Source: a virus
Strand: one strand, 5' to 3'
Length of the DNA stretch: 26,343 nt
IMG/VR virus record: IMGVR_UViG_3300035698_001510
Span: 1-26,343 of that record
The translations under genes and the position numbers were made by a program. The notes under the pieces are model-generated. The model worked only from the letters and a program-made list of their open reading frames with translations. It made no database searches and was not told the origin of the DNA. Shown piece after piece: positions 1 through 9,040 of the stretch (position 1 is the stretch's first letter; every line of letters starts with the position of its first letter).

Positions 1-52
1 GTAAAGTAACTCTTAACAAACCCAGTAATAAAAGAAATTATTTTATCAAGCA

Positions 53-274
53 TTAGACATCTTCGATATCATCTTCACCATCGAGGCGGTCTATATAATT
101 AGCTTTAACTTTTTCAACGAAGCCTGCGCCTAACTTATCTCTAAGTAATTTAGCGACCTGTTTACCTAAGTCATCGAACACATCTTCAGAGCCATCTTCT
201 TTTTTGAATAGGTCATCCAACGCTTCGTTAAGTGCAGCTTCAGCCATTCCACCTAGTTGTTCTCGTAATCCCAT
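53..274 (-). CDS. Small acidic hypothetical protein (73 aa)
   Basis: I do not recognise this protein. It is 73 residues, strongly acidic, and ends in an Asp/Glu-rich tail (GEDDIEDV). The middle looks helical and amphipathic, with no membrane segment, no cysteine and no signal peptide, so it is not an obvious holin or spanin. The start is well supported: AAAGGAG lies seven bases upstream of the ATG. It is the last gene of the minus-strand late operon visible here, 32 bp after the 419-aa fibre-like gene. That position suggests a late role in virion assembly or lysis, but nothing in the sequence shows which. Confidence 0.75.
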   Translation of the reverse strand: MGLREQLGGMAEAALNEALDDLFKKEDGSEDVFDDLGKQVAKLLRDKLGAGFVEKVKANYIDRLDGEDDIEDV

Positions 275-306
275 TTTGTTCTCCTTTAGTTATTTGGTTA
301 TTAAAA

Positions 307-1566
307 TTATTTAGCTTTCCATCCTACGACTGGAATATCTATGTGCATTTCGAAAATATCACCTGCTGCTAGTGCTAAAGGGAAAGCCTCATCAACATTT
401 TGTAAGTTATGAGCATTACCTGATCCTGCAGGTACTGCTCCAAACATTGCAATACCCGTTGTTGATAAAAAGGCACTACCATTATCATTTCTGGATGTCA
501 CGTTATTATCCCAAGCTAGAAACTTACCAATGGATTGACCAGCCATACCTGTAGTGGAAGAGATCATTTTAGCTGTGTCAGCAACTATACCTGTAGGGAA
601 GTTTAAGAGACAGTTTGTAGATGAGTTAGTCGCACCAGCTAAAGCTACTCTTGCAATAGCTTTAAACCTGTCACCCTCTCTCCACCAGATACCCGTCCAA
701 GTAGCGTTAGTAACAAAGGTTCCTGTATTACTAGGTGTGAAAGCTTGAGGAGTTGAATCAATGTATCTGTCAAATATTAACCAATTAGCACCATCAGATA
801 TTAAAGTTAAACCTTCATGGAATGTATTGATAGTAGTCGTTAAGTCACCTGAAATAGTCTCGGAACCATCAGCGTCAATAGTGATTATTGTTAAGTCATT
901 GGTAATCTTTTTAAACTTTATCTTCTGTCCAGTATTACCTACAGCCGTATAAAGAGTAACAGTATATATGCCACCGGATGAGTCTAATGTTATTGAGTCA
1001 TCTGCAGTAGTGACTGTATACGTGGTTGTCTTAGCAGCCATCGCTTCTCCAGCATCTGCTGCTGCTAAAGCTGTCTCTCCACCTGCACTATCTAAAACAT
1101 AAACTAAGTTATCAGCTTTAGGGTACACCTTTATAAAACCAGATGAAGGATTCGCAGGGGTCGTCTCATGCGATAAGATCATAGGGTTTGTAGCAGTAAT
1201 ACCTGCGAATGAAGGTACATCAGTAGTAGCTACAGCTTGGTCTTGTCCACCAAGGTATCCCCACTGAGTATTAGTTAATGTAACACTATCTACAGTAGCA
1301 AGTTGTCCAAGCTCAGTATCATTAACTGCACTTGATACGAGCTGCTTAGTAGCATCAAGATAAGGAACTGTGTTTGCAGTCCCTGATGTAACTATGACAT
1401 CTCCTGTACCATTAGGTGTTAAGGTGATGTCACCATTGGTATCACTAGATGATATTGTGTTCCCATCAATTGTTATATTGTCTACGTTTATCTGATCCCA
1501 AAAGCCTTGTCCTACAGCTACTGAACCAATTAATAATACTGTTATCCAAATAAATAGTTTATACAT
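307..1566 (-). CDS. Exported beta-rich fibre-like protein (419 aa)
   Basis: Probable tail-fibre or receptor-binding-type protein. Residues 1-20 form a signal peptide (MYKLFIW start, hydrophobic 4-18, likely cleavage near G19 or Q20), which is unusual for a virion protein. Residues 28-60 carry a DGNTISS...NGDITLTPNGTGD element common in phage fibres. Residues about 180-268 form a beta domain with a TVTTADDSITL start and an ISDGANWLIF end. Residues about 285-419 could be a C-terminal receptor-binding head (WWREGDR, FEMHIDIP). Its start overlaps the end of the 320-aa tail-fibre gene by 8 bp and GGAGAG precedes the ATG. The fibre role comes from composition and position and is inferred; the signal peptide is seen directly. 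Confidence 0.7.
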   Translation of the reverse strand: MYKLFIWITVLLIGSVAVGQGFWDQINVDNITIDGNTISSSDTNGDITLTPNGTGDVIVTSGTANTVPYLDATKQLVSSAVNDTELGQLATVDSVTLTNTQWGYLGGQDQAVATTDVPSFAGITATNPMILSHETTPANPSSGFIKVYPKADNLVYVLDSAGGETALAAADAGEAMAAKTTTYTVTTADDSITLDSSGGIYTVTLYTAVGNTGQKIKFKKITNDLTIITIDADGSETISGDLTTTINTFHEGLTLISDGANWLIFDRYIDSTPQAFTPSNTGTFVTNATWTGIWWREGDRFKAIARVALAGATNSSTNCLLNFPTGIVADTAKMISSTTGMAGQSIGKFLAWDNNVTSRNDNGSAFLSTTGIAMFGAVPAGSGNAHNLQNVDEAFPLALAAGDIFEMHIDIPVVGWKAK

Positions 1567-2521
1567 TTACATCTCTCCTAGATAATTTAATCGTTCCGTT
1601 GCTTCCTGCATTTACTGCAGCTCTAAGTTGACCTATAGCTGACGCTTGACTTACTGAGAAAGTTACCCCATGTGCTTCAAGAGCTAAAGATGCCCCTGTA
1701 ACTACACGCCATGTGCTATTAAAGTATTGCATTGCAATTGTTCCGTTAGCGAGAATTGTAGTCCCTCTAAGGATTTCATACTCAAACTGTGTAGACGTAT
1801 AAAGAGCACCATCTGTAGTCTGAGCTGTCAGATCCGTAGCTGACTGTCCTGCAGTGATAGCGTGAGATACCCATAAAGAGTAAGCCGTTGCTGCTGCAAT
1901 CTCTGCTGCTGCTTGAGCAGCCTGTGCTGCTGTTTCTGAAACTGCTGCTGCTGTCTGAGAAGCTAGAGATGCTACCGCGTATCCTTGAGCTGCTGATATC
2001 TCAGATGCAGTTGGTCCCATAATAAGCTTGGTTCCTGCTGCATTAGTGATCAACACTTTACTGACTGCCCCTGGCAAATCAATAGGGAGGTTAGGATCAA
2101 ATGAAGAGAGTAAATTAAACTCATTAAGCTTTAAAGATCTCTGAGAATTAAAGGCTGCTCTCATCACAGAACCAACTACAAAGTCTAATGCTGCTTCAAT
2201 TCTTTCTAGACTGAAGCTAAACTTACTTTTGAATTGGTAGTCCTGAGTTGGAGCGTCGTTAGCTAATACTAATTTAAGTATCCGTCCACTGACTAAGCTA
2301 GCTGCGAGTGTGACTGTGCCGCCACCATCAGTAGCATCGAAGACCACACCACTTAAATAAGTAACGTCTGTCCCTCTCACTCGTTGGTTCTCAACTCCTG
2401 CTGCAGTGTATTCGAGGATCAATAGTTGGCTAAGATTCTCAATCTTAAAAGAGAATGTATAAATAGCCAGTGATCCTGTGCCTGTATAGGTTTCTATGGG
2501 TGCGTATGTAGTCCTGCTCAT
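1559..2521 (-). CDS. Tail fibre protein, T7 gp17-like N-terminal domain
   Basis: 320-aa tail fibre. Residues about 1-140 match the pattern of the T7-type fibre N-terminal domain that attaches to the tail: an early YTGTG...YTFSFKIEN strand pair, RVRGTDVTYLSG, a basic Phe-Ser segment with LERIEAALD, and the RSLKLNE motif. Residues about 175-215 are extremely Ala-rich and heptad-like, consistent with a trimeric coiled coil. The last 100 residues are beta-rich and may be the distal tip or a joint for another fibre component. At 320 aa it is much shorter than T7 gp17 (553 aa), so receptor binding may be shared with the 419-aa protein that follows. AGAAGGAT lies about nine bases before the ATG. Confidence 0.8.
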   Translation of the reverse strand: MSRTTYAPIETYTGTGSLAIYTFSFKIENLSQLLILEYTAAGVENQRVRGTDVTYLSGVVFDATDGGGTVTLAASLVSGRILKLVLANDAPTQDYQFKSKFSFSLERIEAALDFVVGSVMRAAFNSQRSLKLNEFNLLSSFDPNLPIDLPGAVSKVLITNAAGTKLIMGPTASEISAAQGYAVASLASQTAAAVSETAAQAAQAAAEIAAATAYSLWVSHAITAGQSATDLTAQTTDGALYTSTQFEYEILRGTTILANGTIAMQYFNSTWRVVTGASLALEAHGVTFSVSQASAIGQLRAAVNAGSNGTIKLSRRDVNV

Positions 2522-2533
2522 AATTTAATCCTT

Positions 2534-5500
2534 CTAGTTACTGTTCAGTTTGTCAATGGCTTTTCTCTGAGCTTTAGCCCTTTGCTGGGCTTTCTTAAAT
2601 AAATCAATATCTTCTGGTCTTACTGGTACGATATTATCTCTCTTCTCTAAACCCTTGTCTAACAGCCATCTAAGTTTCCGCTTCATATCACCAACTGTTT
2701 TGATTTCTCTTAGCCACTTATTAGCTCTAAGGGTATCATCGTTCATAGTTGTAGGAATGTTACTTCTTGATAGCTTATCGCTGTCTTCGCCTTTAAATAC
2801 CTTCTTAGCGTCTTTGACACTACCCGTACCGAAATGATGTAAGTAATAAACAGATAGGTCTGTCACTGGTACTGCATTTATTTTAAGCTTACTTATGTTC
2901 TTCTCAGTAAATATCTTTATTCCAGCATGTTGCTGCCACTGCTGATCCTTACGATACAGACCATCTAATGTAAGACCTGCATCTTTCCCAGCAGGACTCT
3001 CTACAGTAGTTCTCCATGTATCAGGTAAGAACTGATAAAAACCAAAAGCCTGACTTAACACTTTACCTGTCTTACGATCTCTTGGTCTTGAGTTCCACTT
3101 ACCTTCACCTTCTGTCCATTGTAAATTCTCAGTGTAGGTAGTCATAGGGAAGTCTTCAGGTCCTTTTAATATAACTAATGCATTTTTCACAGAATCAACT
3201 GCTTCTTTAACTGAAGGTACTTCTGCATATTTAACAATGAAGTCTTCTAGTTTAGCAATACCCTCTGCAAATACTTTAGGGTTAGGTATGAAGTCAGTGA
3301 GATCTCTTCCACCTTCTTCATCTAACCCAAGTATCTTTCTAAACTTGAACCACGCGTTTACAGGCATGCCACCTACCGCGACTCCTATTCCGTTAGATAA
3401 CTTCTTCATATCAGATTCTTTCATGTCGAAGAAAGCGTCTATCATGTTGGTTCCTTGTATGACTTGATCTAAGTAGTCATAAGCAACTACACCACCTTGA
3501 CCTATTGAAAACGGTGCAGTTAGCACTGGAGCCCCTACTGTTAACGCTTCCGTTTCTAAAGCGAAAGCTACAGATCCTAATATTGGTCCTTGTGCGAAAG
3601 TGTTACCTGTAACCTTAGCAACTAGTCTGCCAGCACCCATCACTCCATTCTCTGTAGCTCTACCTATAATATTGCCAGGAAGGTCTAACACTATTTGCTC
3701 AAACAACTTACCCATCTCTAAAGATTCTTTCTTACCTGCTCTGTCTTCTTCACCGAACGGTACGTTACCTAGAGTTACATCTTTTAAAGCGTAGAACATT
3801 ACTGCTAACACTGCCATCATTGCCATTTGACCATTACTGTCTACAAGCGCAGCATTTGCTTTTACGAAGTCTCCTTCTTTCATAGCCTCTTTAAGTTCAT
3901 CTTTATTAACACCAATTCTTCTGAAGCTTGATCCTCTACTATTAAGAACTTGTCTTACTTCCGTAAACAGTCTTGTGAAGAATATAAGGGACTTGTTAGT
4001 CTGTATTGCAGATTTGTCTGACTCTTTAGCTCTCAGTGTAGTAGAAGCTGCCAGACTTGCCGCGTATGAGTTAGCCCTAGCTTGACGTTCTTCTTGTGAC
4101 ATTTTACTTATCACTTCTGATGGGAATCCATCTACTTCCCCTGCCATGAAAGCGTCCTGTCCTCCGACGACTGCTATTATCTTATTTATCATATCCTGCT
4201 TAGCTAGTATCTGCTCAAATGCTATAGATACGGTAGCTTCTCTAACTTCCATAAATGTTCTAACAGGTAAAGATCTTGTGAACCCATTGGTTCTTATCTT
4301 TGGTAACACCTTATCTAGACCTGGAGCTGAGAAATCACTTAGACCTTCTAGTGTTGCTCCTAAACTTGGATCAATATTACCAGCAGCTTCTATGATTGCG
4401 CCTAGTCTGCCAGATAAAAAGAGAGCTGCTAATTTAGTGCTAACTATACTCATGCGTTTAGGACCAAGCTTGCCAGTCAATTCTATGATCGTGTTAAAGT
4501 TAAGTATGAATGTTCCAGGGTTAGCTGCAAGCCAATTCACAATCTGAGCCATCTCTAATTTTCTTGCAAGCCTTACAAACCCATTGTCTACAGCAATATC
4601 CATTGATGTCTTATCTGCTGATAAGTTCTTACTCAACCTGCTCACTGCATCAGTCAACACATCATAGACTGGTTTTCCACCAATAGCTTGGATATCGAAA
4701 GCTACTCTTTTGTCATTGAGCACTTTAGCTAAGTCTTTCAAAGTGAGACGCATGTTAATGTCATATATCTCAGGGTCAAATATAGAACTCAGATACTTAC
4801 CTTGAATATTTAAAGTCCTGCCTGTACCTATACGCTCGTTAGTGTGGGGAGAGTAAACAGTACCTGCATAGTCATCACCCTTTTGTGAGTTCTTAGTGTT
4901 AGTTTTATATTCGTTTTCTACTATATCACCTAACTCATTCTCAAATTTAGATGGGTTTAGCTTCAGAGGAAAGAAACCACCTCTATAAGTTTTACCATGC
5001 ATCTCGAACTCATTCTTAGCAATCATCTCTAGGTCAATACCTTTATCTTTTTTGTATACCTCTTTTAAGTGAGGATTAAGTCTATCAAATATATCCCATA
5101 CAGTTTCTTGAATGAAATCCATTTCACTCTCTGAGACATACTTCTCTATGATCTCTAAGAAAGTCTCTCTGTCCATACCGTAATTGTCTATAACCTTGAG
5201 GTTAGACTCGTTACCAATATTCATTGCTAGCTGAAGAAGATCTATCCTTGCTAGCTTACCGTTATTTAAAGCGTCAATGCCTATAAACTCAGGTATGTTG
5301 ACAGTAGTGAATGCAAGTTTCTTAAACTCTTTCTTACCTATGTGCTTATTAATACCTTCTTGAAATAAGTCCTGCATCTCTTTGGTCATCTTAGCTACTG
5401 CAAGGTTAGCTTGATCCAAAGGAGCTTGTAAAAGTCTAAACCAAAAGCCTCCTTCTTTCTCATTATCTAGTAACAATGTAGCTGCTTTTGTATTTTGTAT

Positions 5501-8500
5501 TGATGCAAGTGGGTTAGATAAGAAGTCATTAAAAGCCTTATTCGTATCAGAAGTACCTACTTCATCCTTTACTCTACTAGGGTCATACTTAGGACTCTTG
5601 AGTGCTTCGTTATGTACACCATCAGCTATTGTGTCACTTGCAAATTCTTCCATGCTATTTATATATTCATTATCAATTGCAATAGCGGTCTTAGCTTTAT
5701 GATATATAGTCTCAAGCGTATCAACAATAAAAAGGAACTGATCTACAGTTAGTTCATTATAGTTAGTGGTAGGTTTTAACCACTCTAGAGTTGGCTCTGG
5801 AATACTTTCATCTCCCTGACCTTTTCTAACTTGCTCTGCATTCCATTTGTTATATCTGTCAATCTTCTCTCTTTGATCAGGGTCAGTAGTGAAATCAAAG
5901 AGAGATATAATATCATTCCCTGCTTGAACAAAACTAGGTCCAGCTTGTGCTAACATATTCTGTATTTTCTTCATCTTAAACTTGGCAATGAACTTGAGAC
6001 CTTTGTTTACTTTACCTATAGCTACTCTACTTTGACCTGACATCTGTGTGGAAAAAGCTTCGTTCTCTTTCTCTCTAAGTAACCTTTCAAAGTCACCATC
6101 AAGTAACGCTCCTACTGCAATACGTTCAGACTTTCTTTGAGCTACTTCCCATACGTTAGGGTTTAGGTTAGCAACCAATGTTCTACCGATCTTGTCTCTA
6201 GCTTTAGCTTTTAACCCAGCAAGAGTTGGTAATTTGAAAGCTGCTCTTTTAACTAGTCTCTTGAAAGCAGGGAATGATTTATTAACTATACTCTTCAGAC
6301 TCTTAAGTCGGATCTTAGTAAGATCATCGTAAGCATTCTTAGTGCCACTCTCTTCAAAAGTAGCATTAGTTACAGCCTCTTCTCTAATCTCTGCTTCTGT
6401 AACTTCTCTATTTAGCGCAGCAGCTTCATCAAATGTTAAAGTGTTTGCCAACATGTGCATAAACTTAGTGGCATTATCAAAACCAAACATGTCCATTACA
6501 GCAGTGATGTTTGATCCTTTTTGATTGAGCACTCCTCTGCTTTTTAATACTGCATCATTTTTATATTTTCTCTGAAGATCTTCAGGTAATGTTCGAGGAT
6601 CTATATCAAATATAGGTAGTCCCTTTGCTTTTCTTTTCTGCTGTCTTTCTGTCAACTCAACATCTTCACTAATAAGGATGTTGCTAAGATACTTCTCAAG
6701 GTTAACTATATTGTCATCGTCTTGGATCTCTTCTCGATATGCTGCTTCTTCGAGTAAGTTATTCTTCTCCGTTTCAAAATCAATAACTTTCTCCATAGCT
6801 TTGCCTCTGTCGGCCCTGATCTTTTGAACTACTTTTTGTTTAGCTTTATCTAAAGCGGCTCTTACTATGCGAACTTCAGCTTCAGGTAATACTTTAATCA
6901 TACCTTCTGTGAAGTCTTGTTGATCTAAGTAACTAGCTTCATCATAAATGTCTTCGTCAATGATACGTCTGTTGCCAGCTTCTATAAGAGAGTCTAGAGT
7001 CTTGTTAAGTTTCTTTTGTTTATCAGCCTCATCATTAGCTAATTGTTCAAGTTGTTTTATATTTGTAGGGTTACTCTTGGTCCTTTTCATTGAATCAATA
7101 TTCTTACTAGCATTTTCAGATATTACTTCAGACTCATTGATCAGCTTGACTGTCTTTTGTATGTCATTGCGTATTGCTTCTATGGTGTCTGGTTCAGGAG
7201 AAGTCTTAGGCTCTATAGGGTCTGGTCCAGAGTCCTTTTTTAAAGCTTCAACTTTACGTTTGTTCTCTTCCACTCTACCAGCATATTGGTTAGCAGTTGG
7301 TGACTCTGGTTCAACCATGACCATGCCTGATAACTCAGGGTATGCCGTAGCCATTGATACCAAGTCACCTGCTCTGACTACTATAGGAGCGTTAGCCTCA
7401 GTAGTCTCAACTCCTGCACCTAACATCTGTTTAAAGTCATTTGACTTCTGCTCGTCGTCACCAATCCAATCATTGATCGACTGTCTGTCCATGTATAAAA
7501 AGGTTATTCCTTTACTGTCCCATGCTTGTTGTATTAAGTCTTTTATAACTTTAGGGCTCTTCTTTAAGCTTTTAGACTCACTTATAAATTGTACTGCATT
7601 GTCTACCATAGCCTTTAAGTGATGCGCTCTCAGTCCTGTAATCACAGGGTCTCTATTAGGACTTTCACTGAATATAACCCCAGGCTCATTGATCCTAGTC
7701 TCTACTGATATCTTCGTGTTCTCTACAGGATCTATGCCTCTAGGGAGATCTTCTCCGAATCTAGTAGTGACATCTGGTGCGCCCTTCTGCTCTTTAACTG
7801 TCGGATTGTCTGCACTCAATCCTTTATTACCAAGTGCTTTTCTAATAAGAGGATCAGCAGCCATAGCTGCTGATCCAAACGTTCCACCCAAAGCAGCACC
7901 TAATACTAATGACTTTCCTATTCGTTCACCAGCTTGACCTACAGCTTCCGCTTTAGTTAAACCGTCATTCACACTGTTAAAGAATGTCTCTTCAGTACCG
8001 TCCCATGTTTGAGCAACTGACTCTGCCATTATTTGTAGAAGTTCCTGTGCTGACTCTTCTAATCCTTCTGCTCTTGCTATATTAAATATACGTCTAGATG
8101 TACTAAGTAACTGTGGAGATGCCCCAGCAGCGAGAGATTTAGCTACCGCTTTAGGGTTTACGAAATTCTTAACCCAAGGTACATTTTTAGCCACTGCTTT
8201 TATTGGTCCAAAAGCAGTTAGTAATGTCATAAGTGAACCAGTACCAAAAGCTATTGCTCGCATTGTATCTTTAGGGATAGGCTTGCCACCTTGCTCTTTT
8301 CTTAGTCTTTCAGATATGGTACTGAGTTCATTGTATACACCACCTACAGACAACTCATAGGTGTCTACAACTGTAGCTACCCCAAAGCCAAACACTGAGC
8401 CTGTAAGACTTCCTACTACACCACCAGCAACTCCACCACCCAAGAGTCCTGCAGTCCCGCCAGCAGCCGCAGCACTACCTATTATTCCTTTTTGTCTTTC

Positions 8501-9040
8501 TACTGACTTGAATATGTCAACAACACCTACACCAAATTCAAGTACCAAAGATTCACTTGTTGAGAATCCTCTTTGTTCAGGTCCTACCATTGATGCTGAT
8601 TTGTTATTAAGTTCTCTAAGTCTCATTAGGTCTTTATCAGATAGAGTACCACCATGTACGATGCCTAATGAGATATTAGCGGCCTCTACGTTTCGTGAAC
8701 TATTGTTAAGCATGTCGCCAAGTGTGTCGAACGAGTCTTTGAAATCAAATATTAAATCTTTATCTTCGTCTACTGCAACTTTATGCTCGGTAGACTTATT
8801 ACTTATGTTATCAACTACAGGATCAGTTCTTCTATTTTTATCTCTATCATTCTGTGCAACTACAAAGGTCTCTTTACCTTGCTTAAACATCTCAGGACTT
8901 GTGTTAAACTCTTCAGCTCCGTTGATATTATCAGCAGCTTCTTGAGGAGTTGACTCTTTGATATCAGCACCAAAATTAGATGCTAACTCTGGGCCTTCCT
9001 CTTCTCTCTGTATGTCTTCTTCAGTTTCTATAAATGCCAT
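2534..9040 (-). CDS. Giant internal virion (ejection) protein with C-terminal lytic transglycosylase, gp16-like
   Basis: 2168-aa protein, the largest in the window and well above T7 gp16 (1318 aa). By position after gp14- and gp15-like genes it should be the third ejection protein, which enters the cell envelope with the DNA. Residues 186-226 and about 378-398 are Gly/Ala-rich hydrophobic stretches that could insert in a membrane. The middle is mostly long charged helices. Residues about 1968-2075 form a lytic transglycosylase-like domain: QWTEGEGK with candidate catalytic E1977, then AFGFYQFLPDTW at 1998-2009. This resembles the W-x-E-G ... GxYQ pattern of lambda gpR (GH104), although a general SLT fold is also possible. 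In T7 gp16 the enzyme lies at the N-terminus, so the order here is reversed. Its start overlaps the upstream stop as TAATG. Confidence 0.85.
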   Translation of the reverse strand: MAFIETEEDIQREEEGPELASNFGADIKESTPQEAADNINGAEEFNTSPEMFKQGKETFVVAQNDRDKNRRTDPVVDNISNKSTEHKVAVDEDKDLIFDFKDSFDTLGDMLNNSSRNVEAANISLGIVHGGTLSDKDLMRLRELNNKSASMVGPEQRGFSTSESLVLEFGVGVVDIFKSVERQKGIIGSAAAAGGTAGLLGGGVAGGVVGSLTGSVFGFGVATVVDTYELSVGGVYNELSTISERLRKEQGGKPIPKDTMRAIAFGTGSLMTLLTAFGPIKAVAKNVPWVKNFVNPKAVAKSLAAGASPQLLSTSRRIFNIARAEGLEESAQELLQIMAESVAQTWDGTEETFFNSVNDGLTKAEAVGQAGERIGKSLVLGAALGGTFGSAAMAADPLIRKALGNKGLSADNPTVKEQKGAPDVTTRFGEDLPRGIDPVENTKISVETRINEPGVIFSESPNRDPVITGLRAHHLKAMVDNAVQFISESKSLKKSPKVIKDLIQQAWDSKGITFLYMDRQSINDWIGDDEQKSNDFKQMLGAGVETTEANAPIVVRAGDLVSMATAYPELSGMVMVEPESPTANQYAGRVEENKRKVEALKKDSGPDPIEPKTSPEPDTIEAIRNDIQKTVKLINESEVISENASKNIDSMKRTKSNPTNIKQLEQLANDEADKQKKLNKTLDSLIEAGNRRIIDEDIYDEASYLDQQDFTEGMIKVLPEAEVRIVRAALDKAKQKVVQKIRADRGKAMEKVIDFETEKNNLLEEAAYREEIQDDDNIVNLEKYLSNILISEDVELTERQQKRKAKGLPIFDIDPRTLPEDLQRKYKNDAVLKSRGVLNQKGSNITAVMDMFGFDNATKFMHMLANTLTFDEAAALNREVTEAEIREEAVTNATFEESGTKNAYDDLTKIRLKSLKSIVNKSFPAFKRLVKRAAFKLPTLAGLKAKARDKIGRTLVANLNPNVWEVAQRKSERIAVGALLDGDFERLLREKENEAFSTQMSGQSRVAIGKVNKGLKFIAKFKMKKIQNMLAQAGPSFVQAGNDIISLFDFTTDPDQREKIDRYNKWNAEQVRKGQGDESIPEPTLEWLKPTTNYNELTVDQFLFIVDTLETIYHKAKTAIAIDNEYINSMEEFASDTIADGVHNEALKSPKYDPSRVKDEVGTSDTNKAFNDFLSNPLASIQNTKAATLLLDNEKEGGFWFRLLQAPLDQANLAVAKMTKEMQDLFQEGINKHIGKKEFKKLAFTTVNIPEFIGIDALNNGKLARIDLLQLAMNIGNESNLKVIDNYGMDRETFLEIIEKYVSESEMDFIQETVWDIFDRLNPHLKEVYKKDKGIDLEMIAKNEFEMHGKTYRGGFFPLKLNPSKFENELGDIVENEYKTNTKNSQKGDDYAGTVYSPHTNERIGTGRTLNIQGKYLSSIFDPEIYDINMRLTLKDLAKVLNDKRVAFDIQAIGGKPVYDVLTDAVSRLSKNLSADKTSMDIAVDNGFVRLARKLEMAQIVNWLAANPGTFILNFNTIIELTGKLGPKRMSIVSTKLAALFLSGRLGAIIEAAGNIDPSLGATLEGLSDFSAPGLDKVLPKIRTNGFTRSLPVRTFMEVREATVSIAFEQILAKQDMINKIIAVVGGQDAFMAGEVDGFPSEVISKMSQEERQARANSYAASLAASTTLRAKESDKSAIQTNKSLIFFTRLFTEVRQVLNSRGSSFRRIGVNKDELKEAMKEGDFVKANAALVDSNGQMAMMAVLAVMFYALKDVTLGNVPFGEEDRAGKKESLEMGKLFEQIVLDLPGNIIGRATENGVMGAGRLVAKVTGNTFAQGPILGSVAFALETEALTVGAPVLTAPFSIGQGGVVAYDYLDQVIQGTNMIDAFFDMKESDMKKLSNGIGVAVGGMPVNAWFKFRKILGLDEEGGRDLTDFIPNPKVFAEGIAKLEDFIVKYAEVPSVKEAVDSVKNALVILKGPEDFPMTTYTENLQWTEGEGKWNSRPRDRKTGKVLSQAFGFYQFLPDTWRTTVESPAGKDAGLTLDGLYRKDQQWQQHAGIKIFTEKNISKLKINAVPVTDLSVYYLHHFGTGSVKDAKKVFKGEDSDKLSRSNIPTTMNDDTLRANKWLREIKTVGDMKRKLRWLLDKGLEKRDNIVPVRPEDIDLFKKAQQRAKAQRKAIDKLNSN

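Noticed and set aside
6948-7622. Plus-strand open frame of 224 codons opposite the giant ejection gene
   Set aside because: It is fully antisense to a strongly coding gene, is Ser/Leu-rich with low complexity, and lacks a ribosome site. It is a codon-usage shadow, as are those at 8361-8945, 4146-4547, 3237-3467 and 7689-7937.
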